Shown here: one piece after another, positions 1 through 8,703 of the stretch
Layout of the letters: each line of letters starts with the position of its first letter
How positions within the stretch are numbered: position 1 is the first letter of the stretch
Position numbers and translations under genes: made by a program
Assembly: GCF_012516375.2 (NCBI RefSeq)
Contig: NZ_CP051204.2
Coordinates: 3,224,001 to 3,288,000, forward strand
DNA length: 64,000 nucleotides
Direction: 5' to 3'
Source of the DNA: Chitinophaga oryzae
Lineage (GTDB): Bacteria; Bacteroidota; Bacteroidia; Chitinophagales; Chitinophagaceae
Notes under the pieces: generated by a model
Seen by the model: only the letters and a program-made list of their open reading frames with translations
What the model was told of the DNA's origin: nothing
The model's database searches: none

Positions 1-1995
1 GCCTTCCCGCTGACCATTACTTTCAGCGAGGCGGTGACCGGATTTACGGCGAGCGGCATTACAGCCACCAACGCTACGGTGAGCCAGTTACAAACCACCG
101 ACAATATTACTTATACTGTTTTGATTACGCCTTCCGCAGATGGCTCCCTGAGCCTCCGGGTGCCTTCCGGCGTGGCGCAGAATAAAGCGGGCAACGACAA
201 CCAGTCCTCCAATACGATCGGGCTTACCGCGGATATAACCGTTCCTGCGGTCACCCGTGTGAACGTACCTGCCAACGGCGCGTATAAAGCCGGGCAGCCG
301 CTGGACTTCAGCGTTTACCTGTCAGAACCGGTGAGCGTGACAGGCACACCCTCCATACCGGTGATCATCGGTAACCAGACCGTACAGGCCATTTACACCG
401 GCGGCACGGGAACGGCTACACTGCAATTCCGCTATACCGTTCAGCAGGGTGATATGGACCTGGACGGCATCAGCGTGGGCAACGCTATCGTACTGAATGG
501 CGGCGCGCTGAAAGATGCTGCCGGTAACAACGCGGCGCCGGCACTGCACCAGGTACCTGCCACCGATGCTATACTCGTGAAAACAAACCGTCCGGGAGTG
601 ACGCTGTCTTCCGGCAGCCAGGGCCGTATCAATACACCGTTTACCGTCAACCTGGCGTTCACGGACGCTGTTCGCGGCCTGGCTGTTACCGGCATACAGG
701 TCAACAATGGCGTCGCCAGTCAGTTGCAAACCACAGATAATATTCATTACACCGTGCTGATCACACCGGCCGCGGATGGTCAGGTGATCGTGCAATTGCC
801 TGCGGACGTGGCTTCAGACATAGCGGGTAACGGCAACCTTGCCTCCGGCCAGCTTGACCTGACGTATGATGCAACAGCGCCCGTTATTCGTCAGCAATCC
901 TTCGACATTAATGATAATAGTCCTGCCGGCGCCGTCGTGGGGCAGCTGCAGGGCACGGATGCATCCGGTACGGTGCAGGGCTGGACACTGGTGACCGATG
1001 GCTCCGGAGGCGCATTGTCTCTCGCTGCCAACGGCCGCATCACCGTAAAAGACAATACGCTGCTGCGCGCTGTCGCCGGGAAAACCATCACCCTGCAGGT
1101 AACCGCCAGCGACGGTCTTAATACCAGTGCAGCCGTTCCCGTTACCGTGAACGTCCGGATCTCCTATGTCAACAAACAACCGGTGATGGACCCCGTAGCG
1201 GATGTTTATCTCTGCGCCACCACCGAAGCACAAACGATACAACTCACCGGTGTATCGCCGGTGGAACCGGACCAGCATTATACCATCAGCCTGGCGTCCA
1301 GCCAGCCTTATTTCGATGTGCTTAAAGCTGATGTAGCTGCCAATACCATCCGCTACCAGCTGAAACCCGGCGTGGGCAGCGGCTCCGCTGTTGTTACCAT
1401 CACCCTGAAAGATGACGGCGGCACGGCCAACGGCGGTAAAGACACCTACAGCCAGACGTTCTTCCTGACCGTCAATGCGCTGCCGGCTGTCAGCATCAGC
1501 AGCGATAAAGGCGGTACCATCTCCAAAGGTGATGTCGTTACACTGACGGCAACCGGGGCCGCTGCCTACAGCTGGAAGCCCGCCGCCGGCGCCAATGGAA
1601 GTCTGCAGGAACCTACGCTGACGGTAAAACCGCCAGCTGACGCTACCTACCAGGTGACAGGCACCAGCGCGGCCGGTTGCAGCGCCAGCGCCACCATCAG
1701 CATCCGGGTAACGGACGACTATAAACTGGATGCTACCAACCTGCTCACGCCCAACGGCGACGGTAAAAACGACCGCTGGACCATCCGCAACCTGGACAGC
1801 TATCCCGACAACGAAGTGAAGATATTCGACCGCGCAGGCAGACTGGTATACCAGCGCCGTAACTATAGCAACGACTGGGACGGCACGCTGAACGGCCATC
1901 CGCTGGCAGAAGGCACCTATTATTATGTGCTCACCGTCAACGGTACTTCCCGTGTGTGGAAAGGATTTATCACCATTATCCGGAACGATCAATAG
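1..1995 (+). CDS. T9SS-exported Ig-like repeat protein, 3' part (gliding-motility type-B C-terminal domain)
   Basis: The reading frame is open from base 1, so the gene begins before the window; 664 residues are visible. Two similar bacterial Ig-like units share a TVLITP.ADG motif. They are followed by a cadherin-like stretch (starting FDINDNSPAG, about residue 300) and a PKD/Ig-like segment (about 490-570). The last 85-90 residues (from LLTPNGDGKNDRW to the end) are the gliding-motility-associated, type-B sorting domain recognised by the type IX secretion system. The product is therefore expected at the cell surface or released, probably as an adhesin or matrix protein; no catalytic domain is visible in this part. 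The PorP/SprF gene directly downstream is a frequent partner of such clients. Domain assignment is firm; the role is inferred. Confidence 0.88.
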   Translation, partial: AFPLTITFSEAVTGFTASGITATNATVSQLQTTDNITYTVLITPSADGSLSLRVPSGVAQNKAGNDNQSSNTIGLTADITVPAVTRVNVPANGAYKAGQPLDFSVYLSEPVSVTGTPSIPVIIGNQTVQAIYTGGTGTATLQFRYTVQQGDMDLDGISVGNAIVLNGGALKDAAGNNAAPALHQVPATDAILVKTNRPGVTLSSGSQGRINTPFTVNLAFTDAVRGLAVTGIQVNNGVASQLQTTDNIHYTVLITPAADGQVIVQLPADVASDIAGNGNLASGQLDLTYDATAPVIRQQSFDINDNSPAGAVVGQLQGTDASGTVQGWTLVTDGSGGALSLAANGRITVKDNTLLRAVAGKTITLQVTASDGLNTSAAVPVTVNVRISYVNKQPVMDPVADVYLCATTEAQTIQLTGVSPVEPDQHYTISLASSQPYFDVLKADVAANTIRYQLKPGVGSGSAVVTITLKDDGGTANGGKDTYSQTFFLTVNALPAVSISSDKGGTISKGDVVTLTATGAAAYSWKPAAGANGSLQEPTLTVKPPADATYQVTGTSAAGCSASATISIRVTDDYKLDATNLLTPNGDGKNDRWTIRNLDSYPDNEVKIFDRAGRLVYQRRNYSNDWDGTLNGHPLAEGTYYYVLTVNGTSRVWKGFITIIRNDQ

Positions 1996-2023
1996 AATAA
2001 AGATGTCTTATCAATATTATTAC

Positions 2024-2943
2024 ATGAAAAGCATGCTATCCTCCCTGACCAAGCGTTTAGCCTTGCTGCTGTTGATGACGGCAGCAGGCGGCGCCTCGGC
2101 GCAAACGCTCAGCGACGCGCCGGCCCTGCTGGACCCTTCCGGGACGCAGTTTTTCCAGAATCAGTATCTGGCCAACGCTGCGATGGCCGGCATGGATACA
2201 GGGCTGCATGTAAACCTGGCGTATCGCCGTCAATGGAAACAGCTTACCGGCGCTCCGGAAACACGTTTCCTCACCGTAGACGGAGCACTGGGCAAAAGAG
2301 TAGGGGCGGGCCTGAACGTCTTCAACGATGTGGCAGGGCTGATCAACCGTACCCGCGTAGCAATGAGTTATGCCTATCATCTGCCGGTAGGAGCCCGGGG
2401 CAACAACTGCATTTCGGACTTTCACTGGCGCTCAACTTCCAGCGGCTGGATCTTTCTCATGTTAACGGCGACCCGAACGACCCTTCCCTGGGCGCCTTCA
2501 ACCGCCGGGACAACTATTTTGAAGGGGAATACGGCATGGCCTATACGACAGGGGCGCTCACCGTGCAGGCTGCCTTGCCCAATGTCAGAAGCGTTGTTAC
2601 AGGAGATAATAAAATGGTGAACGGCGGTACCATCTTCTATTCCGCAGCCGAATATAAATTCCGGTTTGAAGGCGCACTGGAAAGCCTGACGCCTAAAGTC
2701 AGCTTCCGGGGCGTTCGCGGTTATGATAATATAGTAGACGTAGGAGTGAACGCAGTTTTCCTGGACAACCTGCTAAACATCATGGCGCTGTACCACACCT
2801 CCAAAAGCCTGACAGCCGGTTTTGGGGTAAACATCAGTAATACCGTGACGATACAGGCGCTCTATCATGCACAGACCGGAGGTTACAACAATCCTAATAA
2901 CGGCGCCTACGAAATAGGCGCTTCCGTACATTTGTTCAGGTAA
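2024..2943 (+). pseudogene. PorP/SprF-family T9SS outer-membrane protein, frameshifted
   Basis: The start at 2024 gives a signal peptide ending GGASAQ. The N-terminal part (DPSGTQFFQNQYLANAA, then NLAYRRQWKQLTGAP) is typical of PorP/SprF proteins, which form small beta-barrels linked to T9SS and gliding. An in-frame ATG at 2003 is an alternative start. After LPVGARG the frame is lost, and the rest (LHFGLSLALNFQRLDLSH through the final beta-strands to VHLFR) continues in another frame up to 2943. One extra G in the run at 2397-2400 would restore a single protein of about 306 residues, the usual size. It is either a recent pseudogene or a homopolymer miscall. It lies close behind the exported type-B protein, which supports partnership. 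Confidence 0.85.
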
Positions 2944-2968
2944 ACGGATGGTGTGCCATCCGGACAAA

Positions 2969-2994
2969 GGCCCCGCTTTCAGCGGGGCTTTTTT
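2969..2994. terminator. Intrinsic terminator between convergent genes
   Basis: The stem CCCCGC / GCGGGG around TTTCA is followed by seven T on the plus strand, ending the PorP transcript. The stop codon of the minus-strand CinA-like gene lies inside the stem, so the hairpin is probably shared. Confidence 0.8.
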
Positions 2995-3494
2995 TGTATT
3001 GTATTGGTGAGTACGTCCAGCAGGATGTCAATCACCGTATTGGTATAAAAATACCGGACGGCAATAGGATTGTCCATTCCGGGCGGCGGAGTTATCCGTG
3101 CTGATTTCATCTCCTGCCCATCGGCCGCAATGCTGTAGTAGCTGTACAGCTCCGTAATGCCTTCTTCCGGTACCGTAGAAGCATAGCCCGTAATGCCGAT
3201 TCCCCAATGTGATGAAAAAAAGGAACAACAGTTTTCTGATAAAGTGCGGGCGGTTTCTGCAGATACGCAATTGCACCGTTGTCCGTGGATCGGATCGAGA
3301 TGCAGATGCCGCGCTTTCTGTCCCAGATTATACGTTGTAATGCCGCCCTGAAAAAATTCCGACGCTTTGTCGGCCGATGAAAACGCGACCTGTAACATGC
3401 CGGCGGTGACGCTTTCTGCTACCGCAAGGGTCTGCTGACGGTTCATCAGGATCGTTCTGATCCGGTTAATGCTGTCAAGATTCATAGTGTCCAT
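2979..3494 (-). CDS. CinA family protein, C-terminal (nicotinamide-nucleotide amidohydrolase-like) domain
   Basis: This 171-residue protein corresponds to the stand-alone CinA C-terminal domain, whose best-known members deamidate nicotinamide mononucleotide in NAD recycling. Visible signatures are AVAESVTAG (usual form AESCTGG), EFFQGGITTYNLGQKARHL (the conserved GG..Y....K block) and GIGITGYA. The cysteine and one glycine of the AES motif are replaced, and the GxTGIAGP block ends TGYAST, so activity on NMN is uncertain. The N-terminal molybdopterin-binding half of full CinA is absent, as in many Bacteroidota paralogues. It reads convergently with the PorP gene. The fold assignment is solid; the substrate is inferred. 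Confidence 0.82.
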   Translation of the reverse strand: MDTMNLDSINRIRTILMNRQQTLAVAESVTAGMLQVAFSSADKASEFFQGGITTYNLGQKARHLHLDPIHGQRCNCVSAETARTLSENCCSFFSSHWGIGITGYASTVPEEGITELYSYYSIAADGQEMKSARITPPPGMDNPIAVRYFYTNTVIDILLDVLTNTIQKKPR

Positions 3495-3568
3495 AATGAA
3501 GGTTCTTTTCTAATCCCGTGCCAGCGTTTGGCACGGGGTTTAGAGCAGGTGTTTAAAAAGAAAGCCCG

Positions 3569-4954
3569 ATGACACAGACAGAAAAGATCGCTGAATTTGC
3601 GCTCCGGTTTCATTATGAAGACATACCACCGGAAATACGGTCGCGCCTGAAAATTCATTTACTCGATGCAGCCGCTTCCTTTATCTGGGCACAGTTCCAG
3701 GAAACGCCCCGGAAGATGGAAGCGGGCATCAGGCAGTTATACACAACGGCTCAGCCGCTGGCGGCAGACCATGCGGCACAGTGCTATACAGCCTTCATCC
3801 GTTATCCTGATTTTATGGACAACTTCCTGGCGAAGGAGTCTACCTGTCACCCGAGTGACAATATCGGGATACTGCTGGCGGCATGCCACCTGAAAGAGAT
3901 CTCCGGAGAAAGGTTTTTGTCCGCCATGGCAACGGCCTACGCGGTGGAATGTGTACTCACACAAAACTATCCGGTGATGATTGCCGGGTTCGACCATACC
4001 ACCTTGCTGGCGTTCTCCGCCACAGCCGGCGCCGGCCGGCTGATGGACCTGTCCGCCAAAGCGCTGACCCATGCGCTGGGAATAGCGGGCTGTAACATCA
4101 ATCCCATTGTTACTTCGCGGGCGTCTTATACCACCGAATGGAAGGGACTGGCATCTGCGCTGGTAAACGCCGGTTGTATGAACCTGGTCATGATGGCAAA
4201 AAACGGGGTCAGCGGTCCGCCGGAACTGTTTGAGATACCGGAAAAAGGATATAACGCCGTACACGAGCAAAAGCTGGAACATGAATGGAGTGCGGAAGAC
4301 TTTCAGTTGCTCTCCCGCTGTATATTGAAGACGTATAACGCGGAAGTACATACGCAGTCGGTGCTGGAATTGATACAGGAAATGGCAGAAGCGCATCAGC
4401 TGCGGGCCGCAGAGATCACGGAAGTTAATATCACCACTTTCCTCACTGCGTATCATATTGTGGGCAACGGTGAATACGGCGACAGGACGAAAGTCTACAC
4501 CAAAGAACAGGCAGATCACAGCCTGCCTTACCTGGCGGCTGTCGTATTGCTGGACAGGCAGGTGTATCCGCCCCAGCTGACGGAAGAGCGGATCGCACAG
4601 GAAGATGTACAATCGTTGTTGCAGAAAGTGAAAATACATACCGGTTTTCCCCTGCATAAGCCGGTGAAAGTGGCCGGTATCCTTGACCCTTATACAGCGG
4701 CCTATCCGGACAAAGTGCGTTGCAAAGTGGAGATCACCACGATCCGCGGAGAGCAGTTTACCGGGGAAAAAGAAGACTATAAAGGTTTTTTTACCCGTCC
4801 GCTGACATATGAAGACGTGAAGGAGAAAATGGTACGGTTGAACAAACCTTATGTTTCCGAAGAGAAAATCAACGTGGTGTGCGATATGATTGAACAGCTG
4901 GAAAGCCATACGGCCAATGAGTTGCTGGCTGCCATGTTGCAGCGTGAGGTTTAA
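3569..4954 (+). CDS. MmgE/PrpD family protein
   Basis: The 461 residues are close to the usual family length. The MmgE/PrpD family includes 2-methylcitrate dehydratase (methylcitrate cycle) and cis-aconitate decarboxylase. Recognisable blocks are the N-terminal helical domain (RSRLKIHLLDAAASF), HPSDNIGILLAACHLKEISG, TLLAFSATAGAGRLMDLS..ALTHALGIAG and the C-terminal half with VEITTIRGEQFTGEKEDYKG. The isolated setting, without prpB or prpC, means the methylcitrate role cannot be claimed. An unusual feature is KESTCHPSDN, where many members carry a D-D-T motif before the HP. It is cytosolic, apparently monocistronic, and ends at a strong hairpin. Confidence 0.85.
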   Translation: MTQTEKIAEFALRFHYEDIPPEIRSRLKIHLLDAAASFIWAQFQETPRKMEAGIRQLYTTAQPLAADHAAQCYTAFIRYPDFMDNFLAKESTCHPSDNIGILLAACHLKEISGERFLSAMATAYAVECVLTQNYPVMIAGFDHTTLLAFSATAGAGRLMDLSAKALTHALGIAGCNINPIVTSRASYTTEWKGLASALVNAGCMNLVMMAKNGVSGPPELFEIPEKGYNAVHEQKLEHEWSAEDFQLLSRCILKTYNAEVHTQSVLELIQEMAEAHQLRAAEITEVNITTFLTAYHIVGNGEYGDRTKVYTKEQADHSLPYLAAVVLLDRQVYPPQLTEERIAQEDVQSLLQKVKIHTGFPLHKPVKVAGILDPYTAAYPDKVRCKVEITTIRGEQFTGEKEDYKGFFTRPLTYEDVKEKMVRLNKPYVSEEKINVVCDMIEQLESHTANELLAAMLQREV

Positions 4955-4993
4955 TATATAAGCCCCGGGCTGAGAGTCCGGGGCTTATATATT
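4953..4993. terminator. Long bidirectional terminator hairpin
   Basis: A near-perfect palindrome with arms of about 16 bp (ATATAAGCCCCGG and its complement) surrounds GCTGAGAGT. It sits between the convergent MmgE/PrpD and CsbD-like genes and can serve both strands. Confidence 0.8.
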
Positions 4994-5002
4994 TCGCGGG
5001 TA

Positions 5003-5206
5003 CTATAATTTATCGATCCACGATTTCACCTCTTCTTTTGTTTTGCCTGTTTTCTGCTGAATGCGCCCCAGCAGCTCGTCTTCCTTACCTTCCACATAGA
5101 GCAGGTCGTCGTCCGTAAGATCTGCGTATTGTTGTTTGATCTTACCTTTTAATTCATTCCAGTTGCCTTTTACCTTCAGGAGAAAGCTGTTGTTTTGAGT
5201 GTCCAT
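5003..5206 (-). CDS. CsbD family stress-response protein
   Basis: A 67-residue hydrophilic protein with the CsbD pattern: [23 protein letters not shown] followed by a second helical half with [14 protein letters not shown]. CsbD-like proteins are small, abundant, stress-induced cytosolic proteins of unknown biochemical function. The size is standard and the gene stands alone. It ends at the hairpin shared with the MmgE/PrpD gene. Family assignment is secure. Confidence 0.9.
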   Translation of the reverse strand: MDTQNNSFLLKVKGNWNELKGKIKQQYADLTDDDLLYVEGKEDELLGRIQQKTGKTKEEVKSWIDKL

Positions 5207-5350
5207 AGTAAACAGTTTTTGGGTGAATAATATTTACGGATGATAACTGGCAAATATTAATCCACCTGTTCATGTGCCTGTTTTCATGGATTCCGGCCGC
5301 TGAAAGCGAGGAAAAACATCCCCGTCCGCGGTCATCTGTAGACAATCTGC

Positions 5351-5818
5351 TTATCCTTGTCCGCGGTCTGAGCCGGACAGAAACGAGGCTTTGTCCAATA
5401 CGGCCACGGTATGCCGGCAGATGCAGATCAGCCGTTGCTGGTCGTCAGTGATCCTGATTTCCCAGATGTGGCTGCGGCGGCCCAGGTGTATGGGCGTGGC
5501 AGTGCCGTGCACATATCCTTCGCGTGCGCTGCGGACATGGTTGGCGTTGATCTCCATGCCTACGCAGACATCGGTGGAGGGGTCGATCACGAGGGTAGAG
5601 GCGATGCTGCCCACTGTTTCAGCCAGCGCTACGGACGCGCCGCCATGGAGTATGCCGTAAGTCTGCACGGTGCGGTGGTCAACAGGCATGCGTATACGCA
5701 GATAGTTATCGCCGATGCCGGTGAATTCCATACCGAGATGTTCATTCATCGTGGATTTTCCTTTCTCATTCAGTTCGGCAATAGTAACTACCGTATGCCA
5801 GATGTTTGTCGCGTTCAT
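5351..5818 (-). CDS. PaaI-type hotdog-fold acyl-CoA thioesterase
   Basis: 155 residues with the hotdog thioesterase signature YGILHGGASVALAETVGS (residues about 54-71), where HGG and the helix glutamate form the usual active site. The C-terminal strands follow (NHVRSAREGYVHGTATPIHLG, then WEIRITDDQQRLICICRHTV). The sequence resembles the group that includes DHNA-CoA thioesterases of menaquinone synthesis and general 4-hydroxybenzoyl-CoA-like enzymes; without menaquinone neighbours the substrate stays open. It is divergent from the DinB gene at 5886, with only about 65 bp between the starts. It is a cytosolic enzyme. A second hotdog protein occurs at 16516. Confidence 0.87.
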   Translation of the reverse strand: MNATNIWHTVVTIAELNEKGKSTMNEHLGMEFTGIGDNYLRIRMPVDHRTVQTYGILHGGASVALAETVGSIASTLVIDPSTDVCVGMEINANHVRSAREGYVHGTATPIHLGRRSHIWEIRITDDQQRLICICRHTVAVLDKASFLSGSDRGQG

Positions 5819-5885
5819 GGGTGAAATATCTTTTTTTGCAAAGAGGGAATATAGTAATTTAGTAGACTACATAACTCCACCAAAT

Positions 5886-6416
5886 ATGAAACCTCTCAAA
5901 TTACTTCTCGCCACCGGCATCACCGTATGCCTGTCGCTGCAAATGTATGCGCAGCAAATCAACGCTAAAATGATCAAAGAATGGGAAAGGGCAAAGGAAT
6001 ACACTAAAGAGTACCTGGATGCCATGCCCGAGGGCTCTTATGGCCTGAAACCTACGCCTGAAATGCGTTCCTTCGCCGGACAGATGCTGCATCTTGCAGA
6101 AGCCAATTTCGGATTTGCCACTTTCGCCAGCGGCGCCACCATGCAGGGAAAACCGGGCGACCTGGAAAAGTCCGGCGACACTTCCAAACAATCGGTGACC
6201 AAAACCGTGATGGACAGCTACGACTTTGTCATCGACAAGCTCAAAAACATGAAAGACGCGCAAATGCCGGAGCCGATCAAACTGTTTGGCCGCTTTGACA
6301 TGAGCCGCGAGGCCGCTTTTGAAAAAGCGTTTGAGCATCAGACGCACCACCGCGGCCAAACCACCGTGTATATCCGGCTGGCCGGCGCCAAGCCGCCACA
6401 GGAGAAGCTTTTCTAA
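5886..6416 (+). CDS. DinB-superfamily protein with signal peptide
   Basis: The ATG at 5886 gives a clear signal peptide (LLLATGITVCLSLQMYAQQ) and a 176-residue protein, so it was chosen over upstream codons in the same frame. The mature part is a DinB/YfiT four-helix protein: a metal-type histidine at MLHLAEANFGF and a C-terminal HQTHHRGQTTVYIRLAG, where the HHRGQ motif is the usual metal-ligand pair. DinB-like proteins are putative metal-dependent enzymes, some of them thiol transferases; the function of exported members is not known. Export to the periplasm is predicted from the leader. Confidence is high for the fold and low for the reaction. Confidence 0.85.
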   Translation: MKPLKLLLATGITVCLSLQMYAQQINAKMIKEWERAKEYTKEYLDAMPEGSYGLKPTPEMRSFAGQMLHLAEANFGFATFASGATMQGKPGDLEKSGDTSKQSVTKTVMDSYDFVIDKLKNMKDAQMPEPIKLFGRFDMSREAAFEKAFEHQTHHRGQTTVYIRLAGAKPPQEKLF

Positions 6417-6499
6417 GCCGGACTATCTGTTTTGTATCAATTGGACGCAGGGGAAGCGGGTGGATAGTTGTTACTTTGTCTAAGACAAATACAATTACT

Positions 6500-7039
6500 A
6501 TGAACTTTTCTATACAACCTCAACTGGAAAACGAACGGGCCATCCTTTATCCCCTGCAGCCAAATGATTTTGAAGCGTTGTATGAAGTGGCGTCCGATCC
6601 GCTGGTATGGGAGCAGCATCCCAATAAAACCCGCTGGCAACGGCCGGTATTTGAGACCTACTTCGACGGCGCCATGAAAAGCGGCGGCGCTTTCCGCATC
6701 GTGGACAAAGCCACCGGTAAAACAGCTGGCAGCAGCCGTTTCTACGATTACAACCCGGAAGACAACAGCATCCTGATCGGTTATACTTTCTATAGCCGCG
6801 AATGCTGGGGCACCGGACTGAATCCTTCGGTAAAAGACCTGATGCTGTCGTATATTTTTCAATATGTGGACAAGGTCATTTTTCATGTGGGCGCTGTCAA
6901 CACCCGCTCCCGGATAGCCATCACACGGCTGGGCGCCCGCAAGGTGAAGGAAGAAGAAGTGGCTTACTTCGGCGAGCCTTCCCGCCTGAATTGTATTTAT
7001 GAAATAAATAAGACAGACTGGCCGGCACAGCATGCCTGA
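6500..7039 (+). CDS. GNAT family N-acetyltransferase (RimJ/RimL type)
   Basis: The ATG at 6500 starts a 179-residue protein; a TTG eight codons upstream is in frame but less likely. The RimJ/RimL-like pattern is present: LENERAILYPLQPNDFEALYE at the N-terminus, IGYTFYSRECWGTGLN (the acetyl-CoA-binding RxxGxG turn in RECWGTG) and a C-terminal VNTRSRIAITRLGARK block. It probably acetylates an amine of a small molecule or protein N-terminus in the cytosol; the substrate is not predictable. It ends just before a strong hairpin at 7063. Confidence 0.87.
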   Translation: MNFSIQPQLENERAILYPLQPNDFEALYEVASDPLVWEQHPNKTRWQRPVFETYFDGAMKSGGAFRIVDKATGKTAGSSRFYDYNPEDNSILIGYTFYSRECWGTGLNPSVKDLMLSYIFQYVDKVIFHVGAVNTRSRIAITRLGARKVKEEEVAYFGEPSRLNCIYEINKTDWPAQHA

Positions 7040-7062
7040 TGCCACCAGGCCTGTTCCATAAC

Positions 7063-7097
7063 AAAGGGCTGCCGCATTTATTGCCGGCAGCCCTTTG
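7063..7097. terminator. Hairpin between convergent genes
   Basis: Arms AAAGGGCTGCCG and CGGCAGCCCTTT (12 bp) surround CATTTATTGC. It lies between the plus-strand acetyltransferase and the minus-strand GH16 gene and can end both transcripts, although no long T-run follows. Confidence 0.7.
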
Positions 7098-7114
7098 AAG
7101 TATATAACGGATGG

Positions 7115-8698
7115 TTATTTGCCTGTCTTGCTGATGGTCACATCATCGAGAATGATATCCTGCTGACCGGTGTTTTTAAAGTAAATGCGCACGGTTTTCA
7201 TATTGCCGCCATATTCTTTACCGGTCTGAAAATAAAGCTGCTGGCGGGTGAAACCGGCGTTGCCGCTTTGTGTCTGCGCCGCCGCCTGTTGCAGGTCGCC
7301 GGTGACCAGCTTCATATTGGCCACTGCAGCGTGCAGCGGGCTGTTACCTTTCTGCCAGTAGGTCAACTGGTAGTTGCTGTTATTGTCCAGGTACACATAT
7401 TGTTCCATTTCCTGACCAGCCTTCAGTAACAGGCCATGGCTACCACTGCGGCCGGGCGCCAGCGTGCCGTTGCCTTCCCAGGGCAGCAGGCTGGTGTTGG
7501 CTTCAAAACCGGGATTCGGCAGTTCGTTGTTGCCTTCCAGCGGCCATTGATAACCGCGGATATAATCTACCTCCATGCTTACAGAGCCACCGCCGCCATA
7601 GGAGCCCAGGAACACGTTCATCACGTGGTTGGGGGAATAGATCTGGTGTTTGTCGGTGTAAGCTTTTATCAGTTGATTGTTAATATAATGTTTGATGCTG
7701 TTGGGCGTCCAGAGAATGCCGTGGGTGACCCACTGGTCTTTGTGCTCAAAGCCTTTGGCGATGTGGGTATTGAGGTTGTGTACGAACCTGCCCTTATCAT
7801 CCACATGACCATGCAGTACAAACTGTGCATCGATATTTTCGAATACGTCGATCTCGAACACCTGTCCTTTCGGGCGGATGCCGGTAACGCCGTCGAGCGT
7901 GGTGCCTTCCTGGAGGTAGTATTTCAGGTCCGGCCCCGGCGAGTCGAACCAGTAGGCGGTGTTCAGTCCCTGTGGCTTGCCGGTGAAGCTGCGTTTCACC
8001 CTTACCTCATAGTATCCGCCACGGCTGTTGTCCAGCAGGTTTTCGTTGGTACGCCAGTCGTATGTCTGGATGGAAGAGATCTTCCGGCCGTTAGGGTAGT
8101 AGGCTTTTGCCGGCAGGGAGTCGTTGGTGAAAATGTTGATGGTATGGCCGTTGAGCGTATAGGCCGCTTCGGGAAGCGTGCCGTTGCGCATATTGTCCAG
8201 GTTGTCTTTCTTCAGAAAGTCAATATTGGAATAGTAGGTCGTGTGCCATTTGTTGCGGTCCAGCAGCGAGTCGTTGAACTCATCATGCCAGTAGAGGGCC
8301 ATGCCTTCCGGTACGGCGGCGGAGCTGGCGATGTCCAGCCGGCGGGCTTCGGCGGTATCCAGCGACCACTGTGTGGTGGTGAGGACGGCGTCAGTGAGCG
8401 CTTTGCTGTGCTGCCGTGTGTCGAAGGCTTCCACCCATACATGATAACGGGTGTTGCCTTTCACCTGCTGAATATAATAGCGGGTGCTGTTGGCGGGCAG
8501 CGTGGCGGAAGGTGTGGCCGGTTTGTGGTTACTGTCCGACCAGTACAGGTGGTAGCCTGCTTCGTTGGAGGCCTTATCCTCCCAGTCAACCCTGATCCAG
8601 CTGCGGGTGCCCGTCAGCCGGAGATTTGCAGGCGCGGATATATCCTGCGCCTGCAAACCGGTTGATGTTAAAAACAATAAATAAAACAATCGCTTCAT
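7115..8698 (-). CDS. Glycoside hydrolase family 16 protein with N-terminal fibronectin type III domain
   Basis: 527 residues. A signal peptide (to about residue 18, LQAQ) is followed by a fibronectin-III-like domain (about 22-112), a GH16 catalytic domain (about 125-390) and a C-terminal carbohydrate-binding-like beta-sandwich (about 393-527). The GH16 catalytic motif is E282-I-D284-V-F-E287, giving nucleophile and acid/base glutamates. RSFTGKPQGLNTAYWFDS is the typical preceding region. GH16 enzymes cleave beta-1,3/1,4-glucans, agar or carrageenan; laminarin or fungal beta-glucan is the plainest guess. The gene is last in the minus-strand sigma/FecR/SusC/SusD operon, 5 bp after susD. A T9SS sorting domain is not obvious. 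Confidence 0.9.
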   Translation of the reverse strand: MKRLFYLLFLTSTGLQAQDISAPANLRLTGTRSWIRVDWEDKASNEAGYHLYWSDSNHKPATPSATLPANSTRYYIQQVKGNTRYHVWVEAFDTRQHSKALTDAVLTTTQWSLDTAEARRLDIASSAAVPEGMALYWHDEFNDSLLDRNKWHTTYYSNIDFLKKDNLDNMRNGTLPEAAYTLNGHTINIFTNDSLPAKAYYPNGRKISSIQTYDWRTNENLLDNSRGGYYEVRVKRSFTGKPQGLNTAYWFDSPGPDLKYYLQEGTTLDGVTGIRPKGQVFEIDVFENIDAQFVLHGHVDDKGRFVHNLNTHIAKGFEHKDQWVTHGILWTPNSIKHYINNQLIKAYTDKHQIYSPNHVMNVFLGSYGGGGSVSMEVDYIRGYQWPLEGNNELPNPGFEANTSLLPWEGNGTLAPGRSGSHGLLLKAGQEMEQYVYLDNNSNYQLTYWQKGNSPLHAAVANMKLVTGDLQQAAAQTQSGNAGFTRQQLYFQTGKEYGGNMKTVRIYFKNTGQQDIILDDVTISKTGK

Positions 8699-8703
8699 GG
8701 TCC

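Noticed and set aside
814..1992. Long minus-strand open frame opposite the exported Ig-like protein
   Set aside because: It is the antisense shadow of a gene with clear domains on the plus strand; its translation has no recognisable motif.
5154..5345. 63-codon minus-strand frame overlapping the CsbD gene start
   Set aside because: Overlaps a well-supported gene and the intergenic leader; the translation has no protein-like pattern.
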